Shown here: positions 25,901-40,900 of the stretch, piece after piece
How positions within the stretch are numbered: the first letter of the stretch is position 1
Layout: each line of letters begins with the position of its first letter
DNA from: Prostheceraeus crozeri
Lineage: Eukaryota > Platyhelminthes > Polycladida > Euryleptidae
Reading direction: 5' to 3'
Length of the DNA: 64,000 nucleotides
Assembly: GCA_907163375.1 (NCBI GenBank)
Contig: CAJQUW010005533.1
Coordinates: 1,451,001 to 1,515,000 of the forward strand
Made by a program: the position numbers and the translations under genes
The notes under the pieces: generated by a model
What the model saw: only the letters and a program-made list of their open reading frames with translations
Told to the model about the DNA's origin: nothing
Databases searched by the model: none

Positions 25901-28900
25901 TATCAAAATATAGTATTTTGGCGGCCATTTTGAATTTTGCTCTCTGTACAAAAAGGACATTGAGATTCGATTTTTTAACTTACATATTCGAATTCCTCAT
26001 GATCTCAGCTCTCGATTGGTGTATAATATGTAGATGGACAATTTTTTTATCCTAATCGTGTTTCCGCCCTATCGTGGCTCATTCAGTCGGTAATCAGCCA
26101 AAGTTTCAGCGCCAATCTGAGGAACTATTCATCAACATCTTCACATCTTCACTCAGAAGCTTGAAAAATTTCAAAAGGTTTTCGAACTTTCCTGGAATTG
26201 TTCCCAATCACATGCTCTGTAGTAAGGTTCTACAAATAACTGTAATTAATTCGTGCGTTGCTGTAATTTCTCTAACTTATATTGCAGCATTAATCTGGCC
26301 ATTTTTGATGCATCTATTTTTTACTTAACAAATATTACTACTTAACAAATAACATCCTCCTAGGTATGATGCTTGCATATGTTGTTGCTATGTTCTTAAA
26401 CGAAACATTGATATTTAAAAAGGAGGCATATTTCCATGTTGACTGATGCACGTTCACTATTCATGATGGTCAGTTCCATTTACATAGCCAGAATCTATGA
26501 TTTAGTATATAGTCATCGTACTAGTCTTATAGCTATATACACTCCGTAGCATTAGACCAAATTTTGGATGAAGTGTATCTCTTATTACCTCAACTAGATG
26601 CTCCTGCCGAATGCAATTATGTTCTGGGGACGGAATGAATTATCTGAATATATGGCCTAAATTTATATACGTGTGTTATGCAGTCTCTTACTATCCAGCT
26701 TTCTGCAGTTGATGCGCACGCGATAGTCCTATCTTATATTCTAGCAAACTTTCGTATCGCAGTCTCGTGTTGTCGCACCGTTTGTTGGTTTTTGTGCAAT
26801 ATAAAACCAAAAGATTTGGCATACTTTCGCCTTAAAAATTTAATATACAATTCGCAATGCGATACATTGAAAATGAAAACGACATTTCTTCACGTCATTA
26901 AGACATCTCGAATGGCTTGTATGTAATATTAGTCGGTTATAAATCGTCCAATGTCAAACTGCCGGAACCGAAGTTAAACTAATCTGCAGCATGGGGATTT
27001 GAACGCTTTAGGATGCTTTTGAATAATAAAGTACAATTACACAATAAGATTCGTTTTGCTCTTCCAACCCGGCTGAGTTTTTTATAACTCTGACAACTTT
27101 GCTTCCGGTCAGATTGAAAATAAAAAGAATGTTCGGCTTGATTAATAAGAATTTCTGCCTGCATTTAAAAGCCACAGAAGGACCATTTCTAATTCAAGGG
27201 TATTTTTGCTTATCCATGTTCAGTTTTCGCATGATAGAATATCAAAATGTACCAATCAATGGATGAATGTTCACCGGTGTAGGCTATCTTCTGAAAATAC
27301 CCCTGTTATTGCAGATTATTGTGATAACAAAGAATTTATTGCTGCATTGTCTATTAATCGAAACTTTTTTTCTTGATCCTGTCGACAAGAATCATTGGAT
27401 GATATTTATTAATCATTTATTCATTTAAACCATAGTCATGGTTTTACCACATATTTAGAATGATGAATGTAGACGATGAACAGCTACAAAAATTCTGGTT
27501 TCCTTTTTTAAAAAAAGTTGCTTTATGTCTGATTAAAATCCTATGAAATAGATTTCACGACTTAAGCAATACAGTTCACAAAAAAAAAGTAAGAGTATGA
27601 ATTGCCCGTAATTTAAAAATAGATCAATCGTTGAGTTAAATTACTAAAATCTTTAAATGAAAATTTTTCTTACTATTGATATCAAAAAGTCCTAAAATTG
27701 AGTCTCAGCTCTGCGTATCTCTTTCAGATAAGTCAAATTTTTTTTTATTTTTAAAAACGTAATTGGAGAACAGTGGCTAACATTTTGAAAGTCAAGGAAA
27801 TATTACCTAAGTAAATAATTCAGCGTGCGATCAGTGCTGTTGAAAAGGTGAAACCGATCAGGAAAGAGAGGAGCATGATTAAGAAGTGACTATTAGATTT
27901 ATTTAGATTTCAGATTCTTCGTGGATGGTGCTTTTTTTAGTAATCATCCATAAGACAGTCTTATTTTAGAGACTTTGCTATGGATTTAAATGCTTTGGAG
28001 TCCAAGTATTCATGAAATTCAGTTGCACTGTTGCAATAGCATAGCAATCCTTGCACTACTGGTGCTCTATGTCTTGCTGCATATTTTGATACAAAGAACA
28101 TTCTATCATGAAGTGATCCACAGTCTCCACTTTTGAATCATTACATTAGTTCACAGACATTTCTCATATTACAATCGATTTCCATAACCACCAGTCACAG
28201 GATCGTATGTATGATCTTAAATACATGCTTTAACAGTAATAGTCACGTTTTCTCCTTATTATGATAATATTTGATTATCTTTCAGACTGGATACTCAGAT
28301 TGTGCCAATGCATGCCGTCGCATGGTGGTAGATGGTACGCAATATTTTAAAAGTATGCGAATATTCGTTGATTCATTGGATAATTTAAAATCATCATTTG
28401 GAGATAATGACAAAGTTCTAGATGGAGCAGTAAAATGCTTGAAGATCATGAGTGAATTTCGGGAGCAAGGTAAGTTATTCTTTACACGTTTTGGCTACAC
28501 TTGCTTTTATGTCTCGCTGATTTTGACTTCAACATTCGACTTTCGACGAGCTTTGTGGGAATCTGGGCCTGGCAAATGATGTGTTCCTAGATATTTTACC
28601 TGTTTTTATCAAAAGATCGGTTTTGATTATTTCAGATATTTTGCACTTGTTATTGTTCATGCTGAATTTTGTTGGGAGACTTAAGTAATGTTGTTATAAA
28701 ATTTTGTATTATTTTAGGATAGATATTATTATTTTAAATACTAGTTGGCCTATATCTACGCTCCTTGTGAGGTAGAAACTTTACTCACTGTGGCGAGTGA
28801 AGTTTAAGTTTTATTAACATTCACTGTACTACATCTTGAAGGAAGAACTTCAAACCCTCAGATCAGTTAGAGTTGGTGTGAAATAGTACATTCAGTAGTA

Positions 28901-31900
28901 TCAGTATATTTCAATCCGTTAAAAACTAAGTTGAACATTCAAACAAAACGCTCATAACTTTATCCCCACTTTTTGATGTCCAATCCAACACCAATATTGA
29001 AGAAGTTTCCAGTGACAAATTTCTTGGGGTTGTCATTGACAATAAAGTGTGCTGGAATGATTATGTTGACTATGTTTTGGCGAAAGTTCGAAAACGAATG
29101 TATGTTCTATACAGTCTGAAGCAGGTGAATGCCCCTGAAAACGTCCTTTGGATGATATACTGTTCAATGTTCAAGTTCGTAATGAGCTGTTCGTACCCAG
29201 CATAGTGTAATGTCAGCAAATCCCGTTACAAAGTGTCACTAAATTACGAACGTCGTGTTTGTTTTGTTGTTTGCTATTACCTGTAAGGTTAATTTTTTGA
29301 CTTTTGTTTATCTGTGTTTCAACGTGCTGCAGAGAAACCTCGTGATCCTGCTCATCCTCTACATGCTATGTATGACTTTTCTTCCACAAGGTGCGAGGTC
29401 TGTTCAAAAAGTAACCGAACTTTGTATCCCGAGATACGTTAAAAATGTTAACAAATTATTCAGCCTTGTCCGCTTCAAAATACTCGCCATGACTGTTCAC
29501 ACATCGCTCCCAGCGGTGCTTCCAGCTCTGGGAAGCTGTCTCGTATGCCTCCTTTGAGATGGAGCGAAGTTCTTGCAACGAACTTTCCTAGATGGCTTCG
29601 ATAGAATCGAATCGTCGTCCTTTGAGTGTTCTTTTCAACTTCGGAAACAGGAAAAAGTCCGCTGTAGAGAGATCAGGCGAGTAAGCAGGTTGGAGAAGCA
29701 CAGTTGTTTCGGATTTCACGCAATAATCACGAATGAGCAGCGATGTGTGTGCTGGAGCGTTGTCGTGATGGAGAATCCACGATTTTCTGCGCCACAATTC
29801 TGGACTTTTCTTGCGGATGTTTTCAAGAAGACGCCGCAGCACTCTGAAGTAGTAAAATCGATTCAGTCTCCCCTGGTGGTAGGAATTCAAGAATACTGTC
29901 AGCATGACCTTTGACTTGACCTGGCGCGCTTTCTTTGTTCTTGGAGAACCCTTTCCCGTCCACTGCGAAATATTGAACTTTTGTTTCGACAGCGCAACCG
30001 CAAACCCAGGTTTCATCTCCGGTAATAAGCGTTTCCATAAAGTTTGCTTACTCACTAGCACGTTGGAGAAGTTTTGACAAATTGCTACTCAATTTTCCCT
30101 TTGACCCTGAGACAGCAGCCTTGGAGCGAATTTTTTCATCAATTCAATGCATCCCCAAAAGTTCTGTCAGGACTCATGACATGATCCAATTGAAATGCCA
30201 CGTACAGTCATCCGCCATTTCTCTAACAGTCAAACGCCGGTTGAAACGAACAAGTTGACTCGGTCACGTGGAAGTCATGTTGATGTGGAGGGCCTCCCAG
30301 AGCGTGGATCATCGTCAACTGACAATCGTCCGCCTTTGAATCGCCTAAACCACTCGTAGCAGTGAGTGCGGCTGAGAGAATGTTCACTATAAGCAGCTTT
30401 GATGATTTCAAACGTCTCTGTAAACATTTTGCCTAACATGAAACAAAATTTCACATTCACTCGCTGCTCATGCGATTCTGCCATTTTCAATGAAATTTGT
30501 ACATGTTATGTTTCGCAACAACACAACAATGATCTCTTATACGATAAGGTGCAGAGTGATATCTACACGTATTCATCATGGAATCATCCACGGTGAAGTT
30601 TTACAAATTAGAAGATCATTATTTAGCAATGATTTCGAACAATAAGTAAGCAGATTTAAAAGTTCGGTTACTTTTTGAACAGACCTCGTATTCTGCAAGG
30701 CATGGCTGTTCTCATAGAAAGCTGAAAACCAGAAATAAGCGTTTGAAGGAGTCTTTTATTCAATTTGCTTGACGTTTATTCGAGCTTCGTTTAACACCGT
30801 CCGTTTTTTATTCTACTGTCTTGATTGTATTGCCACTTCTGATTGACCATTTGAGGTCCAAATAAAGCAATGATTATTAATTATTATTATTGTATAGGCA
30901 TAGGCCATCTTAATGTACCAATAGGTGAAACTTATCTGTTGTTCAACAGTCAACACTTCTACAGTTTCTAAGTTTCTAGTTTGGCAGTGAAAAAACTTTC
31001 AGAGCGTTGGGAAGTACGAGTAAATAGCACTGAGCCTATGATTTATGAAAAACGTGCATTTGGTGCTTTAATTATACCAGCAGCTGAAATATCTACCTGC
31101 GACCTACGTGGTTTAGTTTCTGTCAAGAAACTGAAAGACTTCATGTAAATAACTCTTGAAATATAATGCTCAGATCTTTCGACATACTAGCGAATTCCAC
31201 ATTTAACCACTTCAACAATTGAACAGAGAATAAACTTCGTTTGGAAAAACATTGCCAAATACACGTATAGATATTTTTCGACTTTTATCACTAAAAGTTA
31301 TATGGCAACTAACTCTACAATGCCTCAATTTTACCATCTGATAAAAACACACAAAGAAAATGACCAATTTAAAATTCGACCATTGTCTCAAACTTAAACG
31401 GCCTAACCGAGAAATATTCCAACTTACCTTGAATCAAGTCTCAGCTAATCGATTTGATAAAGCATGTAACCACAAGTGAACAACTTTATTAAGTTATGAT
31501 ATCGCATCAATGTATACTTCGATTCCGATCGATGACGCTATATCGACCGTAATTAGCAAACTTGAAGACAATGTTTTTTGTATGAAAGGTTTGTCGTTGA
31601 GCAACATACAATATCTTCTTCATAACAACATGAATATCGTTCTTCATAATACATTCTTTCATTATCAAGGTGCAATTTACCAACAAATTAAAGGCTTACC
31701 AATGGGCAACTCCCTTTCTGGATTACTTGCTTCAATTTTCATAGAGGAAATCGAAAATAATGCTCTCCAAAACATCAACCATATATCCTTATTCATACGA
31801 AACGTAGATGACTGTTTTGCCTTAACGGACAGTGAAGAACAGGCTCTGAATCTTTTACAACTTCTGAATGCTCAGCATCCAGACATAAAATTTGAAATTC

Positions 31901-34900
31901 AGTTCCCTAGTAATGATAATAGAATTGAGTCTTCTCGACTTCACAATCACCATAAATTTATCTCATGACTTTCAATTGAATTCTGTAAGGAAACTGCAAG
32001 GAAGAACATTTTTGTGCATTCTGAGTCACATAGAACAACAAAGACGACATTGAATTTCATCCTGAATGAGAAGAAGAGAATATATGAACGATGCTGTGAT
32101 AGATTAAGTCTCAAAAGGCACAGAGAGGAATTTGTCAACTTATTACGCATTAGCGGATATATCGAGAAAATCATAAGATCTTCTGACAAGCTCCAACGAC
32201 GAAAGAAAACAGGAAAACGAAACAATGAATGGGTCAATGAGGATATTTTACATTTCCCTTTCCCATACATAACAGACAAAATTGATTCCAGAATAAAACA
32301 TTTTTTTATAAACACAAACTCGACGTTCGATTAGACAAAACAAAACTCTTCGTCAACAACTAAAAAAGAATGAAACTAATATGAAACCATGTTCTCTTAC
32401 AAACTGTTCAATGATTAACAAGCAGTTGTGTAACAAAATGTTGTTTATAAAGTAAGCTGCAAGAAATTTGACAAATTTTATATAGGCAGTACTAATAATA
32501 CTAATATAGGCAGTACTGTATAATACCAGTTCATGTCCGTTTTAAAGAACACCTCTCAACTCTAACATCATCTATTTTTAAGCATATTCAAAATTGTCAA
32601 ATAGAACATACCAACATCGCTGTGGACATTCGTCCCACGACAACGGTAACACTAATTTGAGGCTACGTGAGGCATTCTTTATACGTAAACTCAATCCATC
32701 TATCAATAGTAGAACTGAACTTGACTTATCGTGAATTTCTTTTACTAACTACTTTCCTTAACCTACTGTGCTAACATGGCTCATCATTCATCATATTTCA
32801 TGTCAGGTCAATTCTCCTTTTGCCACTGGTAGAGATACGTAACCCAGAACAACCTGTTGTTCATGTTTACATTGTATTATACCATATATCTTCTCATCAT
32901 AAATATAATTTTCAATCCATCATTTAAACTCCTGCTGACATCATAGATTGTTTTTGTACCTTAAGATGACAACCTGGATAGTAGTCATAATTTTCATAAA
33001 TTTGCAGTAATAGTAATAATACTCCTGACTCCTTCCAACTATAAATCTAATAATACTCAGAACATAAACTGTAAATTTCCATGTAGCCTCATGTGAAAAA
33101 AGAAAAGCATGGAAATTAATTTATTTCTCCTGCGAGAAGTCAGGATTTTGATTGAGATTTTTTGGTTAATCTGTGCATTTTAAAGTCAAATATTGCTATG
33201 TATTGCTATCTGTATGGTATGTGCATTATAGGTATCTGATGAGTTAGTGTCTTGTAATTTCTGACTATTTAACACATCAGTACTTTTTGACATTTTATTT
33301 AGTGGTACTGAGCACTCTTTCATATTTGCTTTGATTTCAGGAATATACCTATTAGATCGCTTTTCTGAGGCTGAACTAAAATTATTATCATTCCACCAAG
33401 AATTGAAGAAATTATCGGAAACAAAGCGATACTTTGAGCGTGCAAGTAACGACCTTGATGATTCATTAAATCGCAGTTTGGGAATTCCCGTTCGAACGCG
33501 ACACAATGTCGACACTGAAGAACACGACAATATGACAGATGCATGTCGCAAGTCATTTCTACATGTATCAATCGACTATGTTCGTCAGATTCGAGAGCTT
33601 CGGTTGTTAAAGAACAGTCAATTGTTGGAGACATTACGGAAATTAATTAATTCCGGTATAAAGGAGTATCATCATCAAGTAAGTGGATGATATAGAATAA
33701 CTTCACCCACATTTTCTCAGTATGAGTTCCAAGTCAAGAGGAAAGATAGGCAAATGTGAATAGTAAGATATTTGTGAAAAAATCATTTTGCTTAAGAATA
33801 TACACTGGCTATTTACCTGTTGAATGCATTTTTTCGAATGAACAAATCGAACAGTTTTCCAAAGCACTGGAAGTAGTTGCGGAATATACGAGCTTCTATT
33901 TATGATCTTTCCCGAAGTGGAAACATTTCATTCCAAGCACGATTTAACTTATGCAATAGGGAGCCTAAATTTGTGAACTCATTGATTCACGCAAACTGGA
34001 AACCTTTTAAAATTTTTCTTGATGATGGACATGTTGAACAATGACTGAACATGACGCTGTTAACATATATATAGCAGTTGAAAATGGTCGCATGATATGT
34101 CCTTGAAAATAACGATCGGGTTGGCGCGGTAACCCTGCATATTTTCTTGCAAAAAGTTGCCAAAAACAAAATTACAAATCAATCTGCAACTCTCTTAGCC
34201 ATGTCAATAAATGTTCGTCGGGATTGACGATTATGCTCCGCGGTTTAAACCGCTTGCCCACAAGCGCAAGTGGCGCGCTCTTGCAGACACAGCATTAAAG
34301 AGTCACAGATACTCAGCAGTGTTGGATAGCATTAATGACGGGATCGAACCCGATAGCTTTAGGAACTTCCTTTTCATTTGATGCGTAATCTGCGTCATCT
34401 TCTGATAGTTCATGCTGTTATTTTTCCTGACACAGCTTCCTAATATTCACATTTCATTGTTGTTTCTATTGATATTTTTATGCGTTGTATTAGTACTATG
34501 TCCTCTGTGTATTAGGTAATGCATAGATTTGAGGTCATGATTTGCTGCAATGACTAAGAGTGGAATGCTCAAGGTTATTATGAGAAATTATGGCTGAAGA
34601 AATCGGTGCATTATCTATTGTAGTGCATGACTTGTTTCATAGAAGTCTACACCAGATTTATATCTTCCATCAGCTAAGATAATTACCTGCTTCGAGGAAC
34701 CAATTAAATTGTGGACATTTGAGTAGAAAGCTTTACAGAATCATGCTTTAAATGCAGTCGGGTGAATTGTTTCACTAATTGCCATTAATAAAAATAGACC
34801 AAATGCTACCTCTCGGACTCTTCATTTTCATACATGGTTGATGTATATCAAGATATTTCTTTGGAAGATTTCCACATCTCTATACTTTTGAAAGTTACTG

Positions 34901-37900
34901 TACCTACCAACGTGAATTTTGAATTTGTGGCCAGTCTGTCTGATGATGTATATTGACCGAAATTAATTGCAACAAATTTAAGTTTAATATCAAAACCCTT
35001 GACACTCGCACGAATCACAGCACAAGCTTTTAATTACTACTACATCAAAATGGGAATTATGAAGACGTGAAATATGATTTTCCCAAGATATTACATTATC
35101 ATCCACTCATGAATCCAACATTTCGTTCGGTGGCTCACCATTTGTCATACTATGACTTGTAAACAATCAATAATTTATAATCCAGCGTAATCACAGACAT
35201 GCGCTTTATTCAATGATCAAATTCCTGCATGGAACCCGCACGCTATTGTCGATACTCCCTCTTCAATAGTGGTTTATGAAAGCATACTTTCACAAGAGCC
35301 GTGTGGGTTAGGCGTCAGTGCAAGACAATGTCTTGTCAGTTAAACACGAGTACTTTTCTATAATTGTGCACTTTTTCAAATAAAGGAATTACCTTTTCGG
35401 GAATAATAAATTACATGCAGGTTCATCTAAATTTAAGAAGTAAATTCATGAATGCATTATATGCAATCATTTCTTACACGTCACAAATTTATCCTGCCAT
35501 GAGATAATGACTCAATAGCAAATATCAGTGAAATGATATTTGTGAGTGTATATAAATGATTAATTTCTTGGATATCCCAAAATTAACGGCCATGTGACCA
35601 TGCTCACTTAACCAGCACTTAATGAAGTATGTTTTAATGCATGGCATTGCAAAGCTGTGTCACCAAGTTGCTTATCTTCCTGGATGGAAATAAGTCAGGC
35701 ATTTTAGGAGATAGTGCGCAGATTTATTCTGTCATTGTTTGTCACAATAGCGTCGAACCTTCGGCTCTCGGTCATTATAGCAAATAATAACTTCAAATCA
35801 ATGCATGATCCATTACTGAAAATTATCTACAACTAGAAGTTTGCTACGAATTTAGATCCCTCTGTTTTCTCCATACATGTAGGTCACTATTTAAAACCAG
35901 CTATTTTGTATGTTATTATCAGCTTATCCATAAAAACCACGATTTTAAGTACATGTATTTAAGTATGAACTTGCCATCCATATTCATGCTGATGTTGTTT
36001 TTTAATTGATTGTAATTATCAATCAAAATAGACAGATTGATTTTTCTGACTTAGAGCTAGCTAATTTATCAGTCCAATAACTGCAGACTCAATTTCAAGT
36101 GTCGACATTACCTGACTAGATTATTAAATTCAGAAACTTAGCGAACAGCACATCTCAGATCAGCATATAGAATACACTTGCAAAGATCGCTTTCAATATC
36201 TTAGGCTGAAAAGCTGCTCGAGTTTCATGGTGGAAAAATTTATGAAAATAGTCATTAACGGATCATAAGCATTTACTTTTTAATTAATGTCGTCAATCAA
36301 AATTTAGGCATTCATTTGCTAACAAACGTCGTGGACAGGCCATTCCTGGTAAATAAATAGAATTCAAAATGCCTCTGACCTTCGCGGGAAGATACTTTTC
36401 AAAGCTATTTTGAATTTGATTAATGCTATTGTTCCTAAACAACAACCTTTTGAAGTAAATCAATTTGCAAGTTATTCCGGTCAAATATAACAATTGGTCA
36501 AACAAAATACGCGCATAACCATCGACAATCACTCTGCAACTTGTCAGACCAAATGCACGATTCAGTAGGACACATATATTTTAAAATTAAAATGTAAATG
36601 AACTGCACATAACCGTAGCCACTTTAGTGTAATTGTCTTAGAGTCTGATCGTTCGTGTACTCCCGGAATGTTGCAGTAGATCCTACATCATCAGTTTTCA
36701 TCGACATTTGCATGTAATTAAGGGTTCTGTTAACTGACAGATTACTCCATTTTAGGGTTGGGACTTCATGAATCGAGTTGATATTTGGTCTGAGCACATT
36801 AATCAGCAAATAGAATTTGCTAGACTTCAAGCCGAAGAGGAGCGTAAACGAATGGACAATTGGCAAAGAAGTGTTTTCGGACCGTCAGAAAATTCACCTG
36901 GTGGAGGAGCAACCCCGGAAAAGAAATCAGATGCAGCCTCTGCTGAAAATAATCACAGTAAAAACCCAACTGAGGATATTGAAGCAGAGAAAAAAGACGA
37001 TGTAATCAGGTAACAAATGTGCTGCATTTTCCACGTTTTATTCTAGTCGATTTCATGTAGATATGTTAATTATCGTACGGTAACTCTTGACTGTTGTAAG
37101 GTCATGTGAGTCACATGCAAGTTGTCTTCAACATTATTTCCACAACATTAGGGCGTAGGCATGCAATCTGAACTTATTATGTACCCTTACTGACAGCGGA
37201 TATCTACCGCAGGAAATTCTTACATTGATAACTCACACGTGTTGTTTAATATCGCAATTGTGTCTATAGTTAAATGGCCAAGTTATCTTGTAGAGTATAT
37301 CAATCATCATTGAACTTCCTGTTTGTATTCATCATAAACTCCAGAAGCTCTGCAATTTTGAAATGATAGGTCGCGAATTGCATGCTTCACTATTGAGTTC
37401 ATGAATTGCAATTATCAAATAGCAATCAGATGTAAGAATCTTCTATTATTTCTATGAAATAGTATAAGCGGACGATTTGCATCCAGTTTCATAAGTGAGG
37501 ATCTTTGTGTGCAGATATATAGTCAGAAAACAACCGGTTCCTCTGATAGCCGTGATTATGCCCTGTGTTAGTTAGGCGTAAAACTTGGGCTATTTAAATG
37601 ATTTGCAAGTGGATACCATATTTTAACTTCTATAAATGTGCAAAATGTAAAAAGATATTGGTTTGATCAAAGTAGCATTATACAGTTTTTTAAATCGGCC
37701 CTTTGACAAGGTCGGTAGTGGCGAAAGCTTAAGAGGAGAGAAAATAGAATTTTAAGTAAAACAGCAGCAAGGCCTATTTCTTTGATTAAAAAATTCTACA
37801 AATATATTGTTCTTCCTCGCTGTAAAAGGCAGTGAATTGAATCAAAACCGCACCATTAATTTTGTTAAAATTCACTTGATTCTGGTGTCATCCATTCCAC

Positions 37901-40900
37901 CCGTATCGTACACGATTTAATGCCCTGCAGTTAAGTGTATCTATCTGTTAACTCTGATGTATGTTAACTATGATGTACGAGTATATCATGATGACTCTGA
38001 AAAATTGTAAATATGTAGGTCTCATGTATTTTTTATTGATGCTAAACTTAGCGTATGCATATGTTACACGTGTTATCAACGCTTGCTTGTAAGTGCCCTT
38101 GCGTTTTCTGTATATTTCAGAATAAACATTTATGACTTACGACTTATGAACTCTGTACAGAGATCAAAAGGATAAGTCGCTCCATCTAGTAATCATGTCT
38201 CAAAGACAGTACTGATCGAGTGAGGCATGAGGAGAGTTGTTAGTTGCTAGATCTGATAGAGAAAATGCAACGTACTTGTAATTTGAAACTGTCCGTGCGC
38301 ACTCGAAAATGGAATATTCATAATCTTTGGGTAAATCGCGAGCAATTAAGTAATTTTCGATAAACAATTTCGGGGATGGTCTGAAGTATAAAAAAGCTGA
38401 TCTTGACCAGCGTTCATCTTTCCGCTATCATCTCACCGCTGGTCTCTCGTGAACAACACCGAGTCAACACCTTTTCATAAACAAGAATTTGTTATTCAAC
38501 AGCTGTTCATTTCTAAGTTATTGGCCTACATGTGTAGTGCCACTTGACAGTCTGTATTTACAAGAGCAAAAGCTGCATCACAAATGGCATCTGTGCATCA
38601 AAATTCGACAGCAATTGTGTAAAAAAGAGCTATATCAGGACTGGAATGTCGCGCATTCCATTTTGCACATGATGATAAGCTGCGATGCAAACTCAAGAGG
38701 CCTCGCATTAATATAAAACACATGATATCAAGTGTTGGATTTATTGCTTCGCGTAAAAATTATATCAAGTCCTCTGTTCAATGAAGTTCAATCATCTTGT
38801 TTTAGAACATTTCTAAGAATTTATCTTTTTATATACCGGTAACATTTATTTGGATTTTTATTATGAATTTTGATAATGATTTTTTCTATTCCAACCTTGT
38901 CCCTGTCCCGATCTCGAACACCGTTGTTTTTGGTTAAACTTGCATGCGCATTTACATAAGTTATAGAGGTGGTCTGTCACATGCAAATTTGGATCATTGT
39001 CAGTGCCAGTTCTAATCATGTAAGATGTTTACGCATGATGTTATCGATATCTTACATTCGGTTCAATTCAGACATTGCAAATCTTCAGATTATCCTTCAT
39101 GTTGCATTCCTATTATATCATTGAAAGTCTCTCAAATTTCATACTGCATTATCAGTACAAAGTACGTGTGGTGAAATTCAATGATAAATGTAGAACAGGC
39201 GAAAGAATTCTGAATGTTCTGTGTCATTGTCTGATCAATGCTATGTAAATCTGCATAATATGCGGTATTCAGCATTTTTAGATCGCGCGAATCCAGAAAT
39301 CCTTAGATTTTGGAACCGTGCCCACCCAATCGTACTGAATTATTGAATTATTTAAATTTAAGTTAATATTCTTCTTCTACAGCAGCAGCAATAATTCGGG
39401 TGACGACAAGAGTGATGAAGTATTCCGGCGTGCTCCAAAACTCGGTTTAACAACTCGTCAATTCAGTTCACAGAGTGGTATAAAGATGCGTGGCTACTTG
39501 TTTCGGAAAACGTCGAAGAAACTCGCCAAATCGTGGGTTAGGCGGTGGTTTGTTTTAACCAATAATCAACTCAGTTACTGCAAGCGGTCAGAGCCAAATG
39601 ATGCAATGATATTGGAGTCAGATCTTCGAATATGCACTGCGAAACCATTAGAGCCAAGCGAGTCTGCCTATCGACGATTTTGTTTCCTGTTAATTGCTCC
39701 AGACCATAGTCATCAACTCCAGGTTCGTTGAGGATTGTTTTTATTTTTGTCTTCTAGTTGTTCAATTTACTTAGTGCATGAACGTGTATACTTTGCATCT
39801 TTGGAAAGGTGCGAAGATCACAGATTGAATCATTGGAAACGTGCGTTTATTACCTGTTCAGATAATATTCGGGCGAGTGGATAAGAATTTTAGATCCAGG
39901 CTGTGGTGTACGGATGGTCTCATTGTGTGCATCTTGTGAGTCCTGATTCAGCCTGTGTTCTATGGGTTGGTATGTTTCATGATTTATGTTTGTTGGCAGA
40001 GATACTGAATGTGTGCGTTGCAATAGTTTTAGTCGCATTAGATAACTGAGCACTTTCTGCTTTGTTAATGATTAACGCTAGTGAGACGACATGTAATTGT
40101 GATAATGGATATATTAATTTTTGGGAAGAGGGTCGATGTTGCCTCGCCTTAACAATGCTTTGTGTAGAGCTTGTGTTGTTTTTCTAGGTGTTTGATTGCA
40201 GATGGGCTAAGTGCCAGAGATGATAGATGTTGGTGTTATCTGGTCCAATTCAAATGCATGTTCGGTTGGTTGTTAAAACATTTTACTCTTCAATTTTGAT
40301 CTTATTGTGGAATGTGCTTTCACTGTCATGATAAATATTTCAGCTTCGTTAATGCATGTAAAGCAGCATAAAGTCTGGTTTCAGTTAACATCGCTTTACC
40401 GCTCGGTCGCGATGCCGTCAATATGAATCCAGCGAGAAGCATGAAACAAGACAGCGACGCTTGTTCAGCAGGGAGCGATGTCGTTCATCAGAACAATCAA
40501 TGAGAACATTTCCTTAGGTAGTTAAAAGTGATAGATGAAGATGACACTTTGCCGAGTTGGTCAATCAATGACAAGAACGATAGAAACTTGGCTTAATAAA
40601 TTGAAGAAAGGTGAAAACTAAAAGCCGAAAATTTGCTTTAGTATTGTAAAAAGAATATACCTGGTATTTTACTTGTAAATAATTATAGGATTATGCAACA
40701 AAGCTTGATCTTTATCTACAAATTTAACCCATGTGATTATTTCAACTCTCCACAGGCTGAATCTGCAGAAGAAATGAAAATGTGGATAGATGCATTTCAA
40801 GCTGGCATTAACTGTCAAATGAACACATTCAGACGTCAGTCAACTCCTGCATCTTCAACCTCAAACTCTGTTAGCTCCAAAGATGGAAAATCCAGTGTCA

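Larger units (their letters stand above)
22176..26076 (+). mobile_element. Chapaev-like DNA transposon with RAG1-N-terminus-like transposase
   Basis: A 3.9-kb element with 375-bp terminal inverted repeats that start CACAGTAGGGCGG (left) and CACGATAGGGCGG (right). It is flanked by an exact 4-bp duplication GCTC (22172-22175 and 26077-26080). CAC termini with 4-bp duplications are the hallmark of the Chapaev branch of the CMC (CACTA/Mirage/Chapaev) DNA transposons. It carries one transposase frame interrupted by a single frameshift (23530-25511). The repeats are about 90% or more alike, so the copy is moderately young. The N-RAG-TP elements described from the sea slug Aplysia combine a RAG1-type N-terminus with a transposase of this kind; the resemblance here is by eye. 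It lies in intron 1 of the ACAP-like gene, same strand. Confidence 0.8.

Noticed and set aside
30990-31146. Open stretch considered as an extra host exon or a kelch repeat
   Set aside because: The host exons on each side join in phase without it, and a single weak motif is not enough.
34240-34360. GC-rich patch with a B-box-like GGTTCGATCC on the minus strand, considered as a tRNA or tRNA-derived SINE
   Set aside because: No A box at the right distance, no cloverleaf and no SINE tail; the T-arm-like hairpin stands alone.
38100-38470. AATAAA-like word and TATA-like GTATAAAAAAG, considered as a solo LTR or promoter
   Set aside because: The signals are in the wrong order for an LTR on the + strand, there is no matching second copy, and no transcript unit follows.
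40370-40690. GC-richer patch before exon 6, considered as an extra ACAP exon
   Set aside because: The PH domain continues directly from exon 5 (LQ) to exon 6 (AESAEE) with matching phase, and this patch has stops in the needed frame.
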